64,000 nucleotides of DNA from Talpa occidentalis. Taxonomy: Eukaryota > Chordata > Mammalia > Eulipotyphla > Talpidae. Location: assembly GCF_014898055.3 (NCBI RefSeq), contig NW_023601433.1, forward strand, positions 83,771,106 to 83,835,105. Direction: 5' to 3'. The first letter of the stretch is position 1. Every line of letters starts with the position of its first letter. The position numbers and the translations under genes were made by a program. Below the pieces are notes generated by a model, which had not been told where the DNA came from, did no database searches, and worked only from the letters and a program-made list of their open reading frames with translations. This document shows positions 52,806 through 63,257 of this stretch, one piece after another.

Positions 52806-53130
52806 CTTTGAGGAAGTAGAGGGTGGTCACGGATGGAGCGGACACAAGAAAACCTTGTCTACGGGGGAGATTTCTCTGGAAATATGTTGTGTCTGGCTCT
52901 AAAGGCAACCACAACTCCCACATATCCCAGGACCATTGGTTTCAGATGTTCTCAATCGCTGTCCTGATACAAGACAGACAGTCGGACATCTGTGCGGACC
53001 GTCGGGAACATGCAGGCTGGTAGCGGACATAAAGAGTGTGTGTCTGTGTGTGCGCGCACGCGCGTGTGTGTGTCTCAGGCCTTCCTCACTAGCTCTGCCC
53101 TAGTGGGGACAAAATCCACGGTGGGTTATC
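52806..53130. repeat. Local duplication, copy B
   Basis: Diverged copy of 48711-49070 in the same orientation: GGTTTCAGATGTTCTCAATC, GCTGTCCTGATACAAGACAG and ATGCAGGCTGGTAG, then a GT/GCGC tract at about 53036-53074 and CCACGGTGGGTT. Copies are about 4.1 kb apart. No family is recognised. Confidence 0.75.
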
Positions 53131-53901
53131 TGCTTGCTGCTGCGTCTTGTTCGCCTTCCCCGTCACCTCTCCCCACCCCCCACCCCCACCCCCTCTTCCT
53201 CTTTCCCATGCAGATCCGGCCTCCCTTGATCTTCTCCCACCGCAGTTTACCAGCCAGCTCCATTCTCATGGGACAGGAGTTAGGGACAGTGAGGGCTGAG
53301 GCCCCTCCCTGCCGCCCAGTTGAGCCACCAGGAGAAAACCAAGACTCTCACCCTCTCCCCTTCGCCCCCGGTCACCAGTGCCCTCACCTCGCACCTGTGA
53401 GGCAGCGTGGCCGTGGCCGGGGAGAGGGGCAGCCCAGGCCGGGACAGAGAGGGGAAGTGGGGTGAGGGGACCCATATAGGGTGCCACATTCACCGTGCAA
53501 GACGATGCCATCAGTGAAATGACCAGAGCTCACAGGCAAAGACCACAGAGCCCCATCCCAGGAGAGGGCAGAGGCCTTCCTCTCGCTCCTGAGCAGACCC
53601 CGCCCTGACGCTGACCCTGCTCATGGCACAGCGGCATTTGCACCTTGTTCTGCGCTGAGGACACCCACTGAGGAACAGGGCCCCTCGCCCCCAGATGGGG
53701 AAGAATGCCTGGTACCCAGACCCTGAAATACTTGCGCAGTGCTGTGAGGCAAAGTGGGAATCAGGTGGGAGAGCAGAAACCATGAGGGTGGCTATGGGTT
53801 GTTTTGCAAAATATATTTGTGGGCAAAATTTATTAGTCCTACCAAAACACTCCCCAGAGAGGAACAGGACTTGGAGCACGCTCAGGACAGTGGGACCACG
53901 G
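53131..53901. other. Unassigned GC-moderate sequence
   Basis: No gene or repeat family recognised. A C-rich run (CCCCACCCCCCACCCCCACC near 53172) is present. Confidence 0.35.
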
Positions 53902-54013
53902 TCAGAGGGTCAGAGGAAGCACAGTCAGAGGGCCAGAGGGAGCACACTCAGAGGGACACAGGGAGCACAATCAGTGGGGCACAGGGAGCATAGTCGGAGA
54001 GAAGGGAGCACCC
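53902..54013. repeat. 23-bp minisatellite, about 4.9 units
   Basis: Units start at 53902, 53925, 53948, 53971 and 53994. The common form is TCAGAGGGNCASAGGGAGCA plus CAN. Each unit is exactly 23 bp except the last (20 bp). Confidence 0.9.
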
Positions 54014-54044
54014 TCCGAGGCTGATAATGTTGGTGCTAAAGGCA

Positions 54045-54220
54045 GATGGCGCCAGGTTTGAATACTTGCTCGAACACGTCTAAGTTGTATGAAATGAGCA
54101 CATCATTTCTCTTTTCTACAGCCCCATCTTCTCAGATGGAAATGGGAATAACAAGCAGTACAGTTATGCCCAGGGGCATGGCGTGAGGATCGTGTGCCGG
54201 GCACATGGCACGCGCTCATG
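54045..54220 (+). repeat. MIR SINE
   Basis: GGCGCCAGGTTTGAATACTT, TCTCAGATGGAAATGGGAAT and GTGCCGGGCACATGGCACG follow MIR. Confidence 0.65.
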
Positions 54221-54759
54221 ACAGCTGGTGTCGTGCTGTTGCTGCTGTCTGCAGGCCCTGTTGTAGGTGCCCTCACCTCCACTTTGTCCTGTCCTCCCTG
54301 AGGCTGGAGAGGAATTCCAAGAGTTAGTGATGGCTTAAGAAGTTTGTCCCACAAACATTTTTCTTGTGTCCTGGCCAGTTGGGAAAAGAGACCATGTCAA
54401 GACCCTGTTCTATTTATAAATAAAGTTCTGGATCAAAAAGCCCCCCCCCCCCACCTTCCCAGCAACTGTCATTCCGATCCTCGGAAGACCTGCCTTCCAG
54501 GAATCCTGCCTCCAATTATCCCAGCATCTCCTCCCTTGCACAAACAGGTCCTTTCCTCATCACTCTCCAGCAGGGACCACAATTCATCCACATTCTGAAT
54601 CAACGATCCCTGTATTTGCATATTATCTCCTAGAGAGACACTGGAAGACACTCCGGGCATCTGTTCTGAGCTTTGAAGATGGCTATGCTAAAGAAAGCCA
54701 GAATATTTAAGCAACCATTGGTTATTAAAAGCAGTTTTGATGCTTCAAGATTAGAGCAT
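54221..54759. other. Unassigned sequence
   Basis: No gene recognised. A C run (54442-54452) and pyrimidine-rich L2-like stretch (CCTGCCTCCAATTATCCCAG) are present but not assigned. Confidence 0.35.
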
Positions 54760-55290
54760 GGTGGTAGGCTGCCACCGAGATGGCCGCTTCTAAGATGGCA
54801 GCCCTGACATTCCTGCCTCACAGTCTTCATGCTCTTGTGTAGTTCCCAGCTCTTGAGAATAGGCTGGACATAGTGACTCGCTTGTAACAAATAGAGTATA
54901 TGGCAAAAGAGACAGGTCGTCATTCCCAAGGTTAAGTTGGAAAAAGACTATAACTTCTGTTCTCTCTCTCTCTCTTTCTTCTCTCTGTCTCTCTGGTCCC
55001 TTGCTTTGGGAGAAGCAAGTTGCCATATTTTGAATAGCTCTATGGAAAAGCACATGTGTCAAGGAACTGATATCTTCAGCCAACAACCCAAGAGATCCTG
55101 AAACCAGCCAAGAGCTTTCATGATGAGGTTGGAAGTGGAGCCTCCCCCGACTGACCTTTGAAATGACCAGAGGCCTAAAAGTGTCCCTGAGCCAGAGACC
55201 AGCTAAGCCCCTCTCAGATTCCTGACCCACAGAAACCAGTATTTATTGTTCTAAGTCATTAAGTGGTTAGGAATCTATTATAGAGGACGA
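54760..55290 (+). mobile_element. MaLR-type (MLT1-like) LTR
   Basis: The order CACAGTCTTCATGCTCTTGT, CAAGAGATCCTGAAACCAGC, TGACCTTTGAAATGACCAGA, ATTCCTGACCCACAGAAACC and TTGTTCTAAGTCATTAAGTG is that of an MLT1-like LTR ending. A CT-rich patch (54961-54990) lies inside. This is an old LTR with no internal sequence visible. Confidence 0.6.
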
Positions 55291-55550
55291 GAGCACCTGT
55301 ACCTGGTTGAGTTTGGATCCTAGCACCAGACTGGCTCAGTTCAAACCCTGGCTCTGCCTTTTCTAGTTGTGCAAACGTGGGCAAGTCACCGAACATCTTA
55401 GCGATTCCATTTTCTTGTCTATAAAGAGACAACAATAGTACAAAATTTAATAACAGTGCCTACTCGCAAGTTGCGAAGATTAAATATGTGACTACACAAA
55501 GCATTTGGTGCATAAGAAATATTCAACAACAATTAGCATCACCAGTATTG
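55291..55550 (+). repeat. MIR SINE, nearly full length
   Basis: CACCAGACTGGCTCAGTTCA, AACCCTGGCTCTGCCTTTTC, GTGGGCAAGTCACCGAACAT and GCATTTGGTGCATAAGAAAT run in MIR order, directly after the LTR. Confidence 0.85.
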
Positions 55551-55689
55551 CTACCTCCATAGGCCTAAATCTGAGCTATGTCAGGTAGACAGGGAAGACA
55601 TTTGATGACCTGGAGAAGGTTCTAGGCAAACTAGCAGCTTTAAGAATATAGGACAAACTCACACATTTCCTGATACACTAAATAAGATA

Positions 55690-56395
55690 ATAATTAATTC
55701 ATATTTCTGGAGTGTTAATCAGATGCATTGCATGTTTCACATCTTTCGATCCTAACAGTGGTTCACCGAGACAAGCACTATAGTAGATTATTTCCAAAGA
55801 TGGCCTCCCTTAAGCCCACACTGCTCCTTTCTGTGGCGGGGAGTCTCTTTCCCTCCACCTTGAGGCTAGTCTTACCTTGGCTTACTTTGGCTCAGAGACT
55901 GCAGCATAGAGTTGTTCTGAGTTTCAAGCCCAGGTCTTCAGAAGACTGATAGCTTTACTTTTCCCCTTGGAAGCCAGGTTCAGGTAAGGAGTCTGCCTAC
56001 CCTGAGACCCTCATGCTGAGTGGAAGCCCACGTTAGCCACATTAAGTGGGAGATGGAACAGGACTGCAGAGGCACCAGGCAGGTAAGTGAAGCCTTCTTG
56101 GACCTTCCGACCTGGTCCCAGCAGACACCACACTGAAGAGAACAGCCCAGCTGAACAGAGTTAATCTATGGAACTGTGAGAAAGAATATATCATTGTCAC
56201 TTTCAGTCCCAACATTTTGCAATGTTTTCTTATGTGGCAGGAATGATTGTTTCATTTTCTATCTTACAGATGAATAAACTGAGGTTTCAAGAAATGAGAG
56301 CACTTGGCCAAAGTAATATTGTCAGTGAGTGGTAGTGCCAGGATTTAATCCCAGGAATTCCAACTCTTGCAAATCTAACCACCACGCCCCACAGC
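55690..56395 (-). repeat. MIR SINE, antisense, split by an LTR
   Basis: CACATCTTTCGATCCTAACA lies left of the LTR, and CTTACAGATGAATAAACTGA, GGTTTCAAGAAATGAG, ACTTGGCCAAAGTAATATTG and ATTTAATCCCAGGAATTCC lie right, following reverse MIR order. Confidence 0.65.
55790..56210 (+). mobile_element. Second MaLR-type LTR, inside a MIR
   Basis: Phrases AACAGCCCAGCTGAACAGAG, ATCTATGGAACTGTGAGAAA and GCCTTCTTGGACCTTCCGAC fit MLT1-like LTR 3' halves. Left border is blurred. Confidence 0.55.
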
Positions 56396-56399
56396 CTCC

Positions 56400-56620
56400 A
56401 GGCCTCTAGGCCAAGCAGGAAGTCCTCTCCTTCAGGAAGCCTTCCTGGTCCACTCTGGAGAGCCACCTTCTGGCCACATGTCCTGTGGCCCCTCTTGAGT
56501 TACATGTACCTGTTACACTTTTCCAAGGCAGTGAATTCCCTAGCAGAACTCCTGCACATAGTAGGTGCTCAGAAAGAATATGATGTTTTGATTTGTAAGG
56601 CACTGAATACTCTTCCAAAT
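56400..56620 (+). repeat. L2 3'-end fragment
   Basis: CAGGAAGCCTTCCTGGTCCA, AGTTACATGTACCTGTTACA and CACATAGTAGGTGCTCAGAA are L2 3' features. Confidence 0.6.
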
Positions 56621-56849
56621 TCCTTGCTGCCTGCTTTGGTGGTCACCAAAGCTCAATGGGAACATGGGCCAGGGAGAGAACGCCTTACTGAGCTGGCGAG
56701 GAACATCGGCCAGGATCACAAAGCAAGGGGAAGGCCTAGCTAGACCCGGAGGCTGGATGTGCCAAATCCCAGGCCACTGGCTGATGGATGTAAATAGATA
56801 TCCCAGAAAGGAAGGACAAATGATCTGGTACATGGCCTGTGGACACTGT

Positions 56850-57075
56850 GTAAGCCATGGTTTCTCAGTCTTGGCACTTTGGGGTGAGACCATCTTTTCT
56901 GTGGGGGGCTGTCCTGTGCATTGTAGAATGTTTAGTAGCATTCCTGGACTCTGCCCACTAGATTGCAATAGCATCACACCTCCCCATTTTGGAGACAACC
57001 AAAAATGTCTGCATCCATTGTCATATGTTGCCAGGAGTCAAAATTGTCACCAATTAAGTATCACTGATGCAGTTC
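56850..57075 (-). repeat. MER20-like hAT fossil
   Basis: On this strand, CCATGGTTTCTCAGTCTTGG, GGGCTGTCCTGTGCATTGTA, GAATGTTTAGTAGCATTCCT and ACAACCAAAAATGTCTGCAT are the reverse of MER20. Some MER20 copies act as enhancers in placental endometrium (established for human); no evidence that this copy does. Confidence 0.82.
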
Positions 57076-57169
57076 TTAGTAATCATCAAAGAAGAGCAAA
57101 TTACAACTTTGGGTGATATTCACAACTCCTGCACAATTTTTTAAACCACAACAGTCAATGCTTGCAGTG

Positions 57170-57700
57170 TTGCTGGTAAATGGTGCAAGCAGCAGGATCA
57201 ATGGATACAAGTTTGTGGAAATCCACCTGTAGCAGCAATCACAGGATCTTAGAAGTAGAGTTCACCCCTACCTGGTTCGAATACACGGAATTTAATGAAA
57301 GGATTATTATGCAGATGTGGGGAGGCTTAAGAGAACCAAGAAAGGCTGCAGGGTCCCCAGACCAGAGACCATGCGGCGCTGTCCCCTCCCTTAGTGCTGA
57401 AAGGGAGGGCTGGGGCGCTAAAGAGCAGTGAGGGCTTGAGGAGGGAACTTGGGAGCTGTAGTCCGGAGGGACAAGCACAGTCCAAGATACGGGCTCAAAG
57501 CAGGGAAGGAACTTGGGATAAATACCCCAAGCTCTCTCTCCTCCCAGCTGCAGTCTCCTCCTGGAGCCAGCACTGACCAAGTCCAATGTACCCCAGAAAG
57601 AAGGGAGGCAGGGTACTAAATTCAGCAGAGCTCATCCTCCAGGGCACAGAGAAAGGCAGAGGGAGGTGGGTCAACAGGAAGTAACCAGCATCTCTCTCAA
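57170..57700. mobile_element. Possible old LTR or LINE fragment
   Basis: GATTATTATGCAGATGTGGG, GAGGAGGGAACTTGGGAGCT and CTCCTGGAGCCAGCACTGAC suggest an LTR of unknown family, without clear ends. Confidence 0.3.
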
Positions 57701-57839
57701 TGCATTAAACCTTACCTTGCAAATTTATCCTCAGAAAAACAATTCCTTGGAAACTAAAAAGTAGATGCACAAAGATTTTATACTGTAGTATCTGTAATTC
57801 CCCAAATCCACCTTAGAAACAGAGCTCCTAATCCAGTGC

Positions 57840-58440
57840 TCTCTACCACATCCTACCTTCTGGGACATCCCTGCTCCAGAAAGAAGCTTGTGGCTTGCCC
57901 CACTGGCCCCCAGGATTTCTGAGTCCTGGGAGGGGAGTGGAGATTAATTTTGGTTCCAAAGCTTTGTCTCTGGGTTGTTTTACCAAGACCCTGCATGGAG
58001 ACTACCTGTACTTGGGAAATTTGATTTCCAATGAATGATCTGCTGCTGAATGGTTGCCAGCACCAGAAAAGGTGGAGAGGGAACAAAAGTTGGGGTCCCT
58101 GGTCCCCTAAGGTCCCCTGGTCCTGGGTGTTCTCTCTAGGACACCCACTGGGCAGAAACAAAGCCAACATTGTTCCAGAGCCACAGTGCCCAGATGCCTT
58201 AGCCCTGGGATACAGGGGCTGTCCCCAAACAGGGAGGTGCCCCTCTGTCTCCTGCCCCTCTCACCTAGGCCTGGGAATGGTTGCTCTGCTCTTCCCTTGG
58301 GACTCTCCTCTATCCCTTCGGCTCCACGCCTCCCTTCCACACTTTTGTAATGTGGCCTTTTTCAAATAAACCCTCTTGAATTATTCTAATATGATGATGC
58401 CATCTGTTTTCTCTGGGGACCCAGTTGGGACATATATACA
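57840..58440 (+). mobile_element. Possible ERVL-type LTR with polyadenylation signal
   Basis: The 3' part TTTTTCAAATAAACCCTCTT, TATTCTAATATGATGATGCC and TCTGTTTTCTCTGGGGACCC resembles the ends of old ERVL-related LTRs (LTR16 or LTR33 type, from memory). AATAAA is at 58365-58370. No TSD identified. Confidence 0.45.
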
Positions 58441-58449
58441 CACTTCAGT

Positions 58450-59040
58450 TTGCTACAGACCCCACCATTCCCTATCGCCCTAAGGAAGCCTGGCCAGCCA
58501 TCTTTATGTATGTTACCTGCCTGCCACTGTGTTCATTTCTGTTTGAGACCCTCCGGCTATAACTGCGTCACTGAATCCTGAGGCCAAAAGGGATTCCTGC
58601 CTGGATGGGAGGATTGAGAAGAGACTCCTGGAGGAGGAGAGACTGGGAAAGAGGTGGGGTTTGCAAAGGGGAAGAAGAAAGTGTCAGTCATTCCAGTTAG
58701 GGGAATAAACCTCTCCTCCCTGGGGCCAATGCCCTCGTGAGGCCCCAGTGGGAGATGGGGGTGTCCTCATTTCCCTCCTTCTCCATTTGCCAGGGTCCCC
58801 TCTGGGACTTGGAATGAATCAGGGCCAGTCCTCGAGGCAGATCTGCTGGGAGCCTCCTACCCCCCCACCTACCCCCCACCACCACAATCATGCCCCTTCC
58901 CCCACCACCTCTATTTAGCATTTGCAAGGGGTGGGGGAGAGGCTGGGCTGATTGAGAAAACAAATAAACAAAGGGGCTGGCAGCTCTCCAAAGCCTCCCG
59001 GCCTCTCTGCTGCTCATCCCCACCCTCTGCCCTCCCTCCT
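58450..59040. other. Unassigned sequence
   Basis: No gene or family recognised; C-rich CCCCCCACCTACCCCCCACC near 58861. Confidence 0.35.
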
Positions 59041-59340
59041 CCCACACCCTGCTCAGTGGATCCCGCTCCCTAGCATCCTTGGTCCTCACCCCCCCTCAGC
59101 CCCACTTCCCTGCCCCAGCCCTCTCTCTCCCACTGGGCCTTCCTCCATCACACCTGCCTGTCCTGCTCCCCTCTCTGCCTCCTTCGGCAGCCTCCCCCCC
59201 ACCCCCCCACCCCCCCTTCCTTCTCGCTCCTCTCTCCTTCTGCACAGTCCGCCCCAGGCCTGCGGCCCAGCCTGCCTCCCAGCCCCAGCCCCATCCATCT
59301 CCCCTCTGCCTCCCCCCACCCGCCTGGCCTCCCTTGCTTG
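59040..59340. repeat. Polypyrimidine/C-rich tract
   Basis: About 300 bp are dominated by C and T, including long C runs at about 59195-59215. It reads as G/A-rich on the other strand, where G runs could form four-stranded structures. The Pro-rich and Gly/Arg-rich frames over it are artefacts. Confidence 0.75.
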
Positions 59341-59714
59341 GTGACAGGGAGCGGTTGGAGAAAGATGGATGGAAATGACACGCGGGCTCTGGCGTGACTG
59401 CCACCCGGTGATGCATTGGGGAGCCGCCGTGGTTTTCTGTGGGAGCCATACGGATGAGTCTGTGACCCCTCGCCACGCGGGGTCAAGGGCAGTGGAAGGG
59501 CAGAGAATTGGGGCCCAGGAGGGAGGCCTGGACCCGTGTGGGCTCTGGGTTGTCTCTGGATCGCTCCTTCCCAGGCCCCAGCAGTGGGCAAAGAGGACAG
59601 CCAGCCCTGCTGAAGCCCCACTGTGCCCCCAAAAGGAGGACAATGGTACAGACAGGGTGCCAGGGGCGCCCACGCCGGGCCCAGCCTTGAACAAGCCAAC
59701 AAGTGGACACAGTC
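59341..59714. other. Unassigned sequence
   Basis: Unique sequence, no gene or repeat family recognised. Confidence 0.35.
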
Positions 59715-59830
59715 CTCAAAATTGTGCCTGAGTTTTCTCATTTGTCAAATGGAAGTAACAGCCACCCCCTCCCCATCCATTGGCCTGTTGGAAGGATTAA
59801 ATGTCTGTCCAGGAACAGAGTTTCACCCCA
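59715..59830 (+). repeat. MIR SINE fragment
   Basis: TGCCTGAGTTTTCTCATTTG, TCAAATGGAAGTAACAGCCA and GGAAGGATTAAATGTCTGTC follow MIR. Confidence 0.65.
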
Positions 59831-60699
59831 GAAACCAGGCACGCAGTGAGGGCTGAGCGAGGCGTTAGGAGCGTCAGAAACACTATGAGTAGCGCGGCCT
59901 TTCCTCGGGGCGGGCTGCCAAAGCGCAGCGGTCTCTCAGAACACTGCCCGGTGGGCCGAGGGCTGACACGTGACAGGGCCTCTGAGTATCAGTCCTCACC
60001 ATCCCCTCGCAGGTCGTCTACGTGGGTGCACATCTTCCCACTACACAGAGACGCGGCGGCCAGGATGGTCAACGCCAAGACGCGCTGGCTCCTCCGCAAA
60101 AATGCTCGACGGTAGAACAGGCAAGCCTTTGGCCCACAGACACCTGCTGCCCTGACTCCGCGCAGAGCTGTGCCCCGAGCTTTGGGCACACAGGGCGCCC
60201 CTGGGTGCCATGTCCAGGCCCACAGCACCAAGGCTCAGGGCACAGCCACGCCACGACTCCGTCTCCTGCCGTGCTCCATGGAGGGAGCTGGGAGATGCCC
60301 CTGCATGGGTCCTGGAGCAGAAGGAGGCGCAAGTCGCAGCATGGGGGCACCCAGCACCTGGGCCTGAACCCCTGACTGTGACCTGGAAAAAGAGCCTTTG
60401 GCCTCTAAAGGTAGATCCAGCTGGTAAGTCCGTTTGCACAAGATCTCTGCGTGCGCACCGCACAGACCAAAGCCAGCCCGAACCCTCAGTAAGTGCAGGA
60501 TTGTGAGGGAGTGTGAAGGATTGTGAGGGGTGTTTTTCCCCTGCCAGCAGCTTGCTGTCCAGTGAGCAGGAGCGTGGGCCTGGTGTCGGAGGGCCTGGTT
60601 GCACCAGCCATGGGCCTTGCTCCGCCTGAACTTTGGGAGAATCCGTTCCCTCACCTGCAAAAATGGGCATGAGAATGTGGCACCCGCATGGGTGGGTGA
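59831..60699. other. Unassigned GC-rich sequence with MIR relic
   Basis: 60590-60680 (GAATCCGTTCCCTCACCTGC, AAAAATGGGCATGAGAATG) is a MIR centre. 59860-60110 has moderate CpG. No gene is supported; overlapping frames on both strands have no recognisable domain. Confidence 0.4.
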
Positions 60700-60870
60700 G
60701 AATTTTATCCACCCATTTCTTCCACCAATATTTTCTGAGCAGACGCACTGGCCAGGCACAGCTCTCGGCACTGGGGATGCGGCCTGAATAGCACGTCAGA
60801 GATCCTGCCCTTCCAGAACTTACAAGCTAACGGGACACACAATGAGTGGGAGCATTTGTTGTCACTGTGA
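60700..60870 (-). repeat. L2 LINE 3' end, antisense
   Basis: ACCAATATTTTCTGAGCAGA, CTGGCCAGGCACAGCTCTCG, GCACTGGGGATGCGGCCTG and CTTCCAGAACTTACAAGCTA fit reverse L2. Confidence 0.75.
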
Positions 60871-60898
60871 TAGGTGGGGCCAGCGTGTGGGCGCACAT

Positions 60899-60952
60899 TC
60901 ACACACACACTCACACACTCATTCACACACACTCACACACACACGCACTACT
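60899..60952. repeat. (CA/CT)n microsatellite
   Basis: Interrupted ACAC and ACTC units of about 54 bp. Confidence 0.85.
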
Positions 60953-61919
60953 CCTACCTCTGGCCCTGACTGTCCTGAGCCACCCCAGAGAGTCAACTAA
61001 GTCGCCAAAACATCCCAGAAAGGAGGAGAGCCATACCCCATCATGACCCCTTCCTTCTCCTCCTGCGCTCACATCTCCTTATTAAGCACCTAGTATGTGC
61101 ACAGCACCTGCTAGAGGCCAGGCTGCCTTCCCTCTGGGAGCTGGGAGCACCCAGTCTGGCTCCACAGGGCTGCCTCCCCTTGCAAGAAACAAATCTCCTT
61201 TCTCTTCTCTCCTTTCCGCCTCTCAAGACCTCAAACGGGCCTCTTCCAAAACCCCCTCTGACACCAGTTCCTCCAAACTCCTGTGCCTTCTGGAAGCCAA
61301 GACGGTGGTGCTGGCTCTCGCAAGGGTCCCTCCGACGGGCTCCGATTTGCTCGCATCAGTGTCCTGTCCTGGTCCAGATTGCAGGCTTGTGCTAGGGGAA
61401 GTGGCCAACTGCTTCATTGGCCCCGATTCGCCATCCTCGCCTCCATCCGCGTCCTTTGTCGTTGGCTTTGCCATTTCTCCTGCCAAGAAGGAGCAGTCAC
61501 GTGACTCGTGGCCAGCAGGCACAGCAGAGTGAGCAGGCTCCGGACACCAGCCTCACGAGGCCACACAGGCTTCCACCTGCTCCCTTGCCCTGGTCATCAC
61601 CGCACGTCCACTGCTCCCAGGAAGAAGGCGAGAGAGACGTGGGCATGGCTGCCCCACGAGGGGGCCTCAGCCTGGCCCAATCTAGCAGTGACCCTTTAAA
61701 CCCATCAGCTCTGGGCAGCAAGAGCAAGCCATGGCCCAGCCAGCCCACAGAGAAGGGAGGTACAGTTAGTGATCGTTGAAGCCGCTGCACCTTGGGGCAG
61801 CTTGTTGGGTGGCATTAGCTGACTGTACAGTCACCCTGGAGAGGACACGGGCTTGGAGGCATCAGATGCCAGTAGGAGCCCTGACACAGGCTCTCTGCGA
61901 ACTGAGGCAGATTCTCCGG
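60953..61919. other. Unassigned sequence with an L2 relic
   Basis: TTAAGCACCTAGTATGTGCA at about 61082-61101 is an antisense L2 terminus. The remainder to 61919 is unique, moderately GC-rich and lacks recognisable genes. Confidence 0.4.
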
Positions 61920-62060
61920 GTATCATTCATTAGGTGGGCGTGATCATACCTGCCTCGCAGGGTTGTGAGGACACAGCTCCAAGTGGGTCTTCTCCGTCTA
62001 CTGGCCCAGAGTCAGCACCCCTCTGCCCGGGGTCGTGGCTCTGGTTATCATCCTCAGGGT
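61920..62060 (+). repeat. MIR SINE 3' half
   Basis: GCGTGATCATACCTGCCTCG, CAGGGTTGTGAGGACACAG and TGGCTCTGGTTATCATCCTC follow the MIR 3' half. Confidence 0.5.
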
Positions 62061-62169
62061 GTTAGTGAGGGTGAGGATGGGATTTGCATGTCTCTAGGGA
62101 TGATAAGGGGCTTCGCTGCTCCCTGTTCAGTACATATTCACTGGCCAGTTCCGGGAAGATGCCCCCATG

Positions 62170-62272
62170 CCAGATCAAGTTAGAAATCTGGGTAAGTTAG
62201 AAGTCTGGGCCAGATCAAGTTAGAAATCTGGGTAAGTTAGAAGTCTGGGCCAGATCAAGTTAGAAATCTGGG
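62170..62272. repeat. Perfect 40-bp tandem repeat, about 2.6 units
   Basis: Units at 62170-62209 and 62210-62249 are identical, followed by 23 bp of a third (62250-62272). Each unit is itself two similar half-units: AAGTTAGAAATCTGGG and AAGTTAGAAGTCTGGG. The right end runs directly into a MIR head. Perfect identity means recent expansion. Confidence 0.95.
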
Positions 62273-62400
62273 TTCAAATCCCAGCTTTGCCACTTCAAAA
62301 CTAGCCTCTTGCCCAAATCCTGTTGTGTGACCCAGGCAAGGACTTAGCTTCGAAATGCCTCAAATTCTCCGCCTGTGAAATGGGAGTGATTGACCCACTG
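62260..62400 (+). repeat. MIR SINE
   Basis: CTGGGTTCAAATCCCAGCTT, TGCCACTTCAAAACTAGCC, GTGTGACCCAGGCAAGGACT and CTGTGAAATGGGAGTGATTG follow MIR. Its first bases lie inside the last tandem-repeat unit, so the repeat grew from MIR-head sequence. Confidence 0.85.
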
Positions 62401-62599
62401 GGGCTGTGGCTGGACCCTCTGGCTGCCTGGCATGGGTTGCCCCACCGCCCTGCCAGCGGGAGGGTCCTCCTCCCCACGGCCCTCTGAACAGCACGGTCTG
62501 CAGGGCCAAAGTCTTTTAGCCCCCGTTTTTGGAAGCTGGTTTCTCCCCTCCCTGGGCTCACCCTCCACCCCTCCCTGAGCATCCTCGGTGCCATGAGCA

Positions 62600-62705
62600 A
62601 ACACTGTTAACATATCTACACCTCAGTTTAATGTCTGTAAAATGGTGAGTGGAAAAGAAATCTTGTTGGGTGTGAGGGTTTAATTTAATACGTTTAACAC
62701 AAAAA
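62600..62705 (+). repeat. MIR SINE fragment
   Basis: CACCTCAGTTTAATGTCTGT, AAAATGGTGAGTGG and GGTTTAATTTAATACGTTTA follow the MIR centre. Confidence 0.55.
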
Positions 62706-63257
62706 TGCATGCGTGCATGACAAAGAGTGGGTGTCAAGACAGAGAGGAGGGCAGGAAGGGAAAAAAGGAGGCGGGAGAGGGGAGAAAGAGTCGTGAGGAG
62801 CTCGACCGTGGAGGTCTGGGAGGCTCACAGTTACAGAGGCGCCTCGGAACTCTGCGATATTGTGACATTTAATCCCACCTTGCAAACCGGGAATGGACTT
62901 CAGAACCAGAAATAAGAGGATATTACACTCCCATAATCCCCAACCCCTGCCACAGGCACCCAGGGAATCAAGCCACAAACCCCCAAATAAACTGCCAACT
63001 CAGCCTGACGGAGGATCAGCCCCAGCCCCCCTCGTCAGCCGCGGCCACTGTCGTTTGTTCTGTGGCTGGCGGAGCCAGCTGGCCAGAGAGCAGGCGCCGT
63101 GGTCAGGGGCTGAGAAGAGGAACCTGGAGGAGAAAAGGGCAAGATGAGGAGACAACCCCCTTGCCGGAGGCCGGCCTTCACCGCGCTTGAAGACAGACGC
63201 TGTTTAAGCAGCAGGACTCGGCGGGGGCGGTGGAGGGGCGAGGGAAGACTGACTCCA
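62706..63257. other. Unassigned sequence
   Basis: Unique sequence with no gene or family recognised. Confidence 0.35.

Noticed and set aside
53902..54013. CRISPR-like array
   Set aside because: Direct 23-bp tandem units with no spacers.
59086..59741. About 200-codon frames over the polypyrimidine tract
   Set aside because: Gly/Arg-rich or Pro-rich peptides created by a C/T-rich tract.
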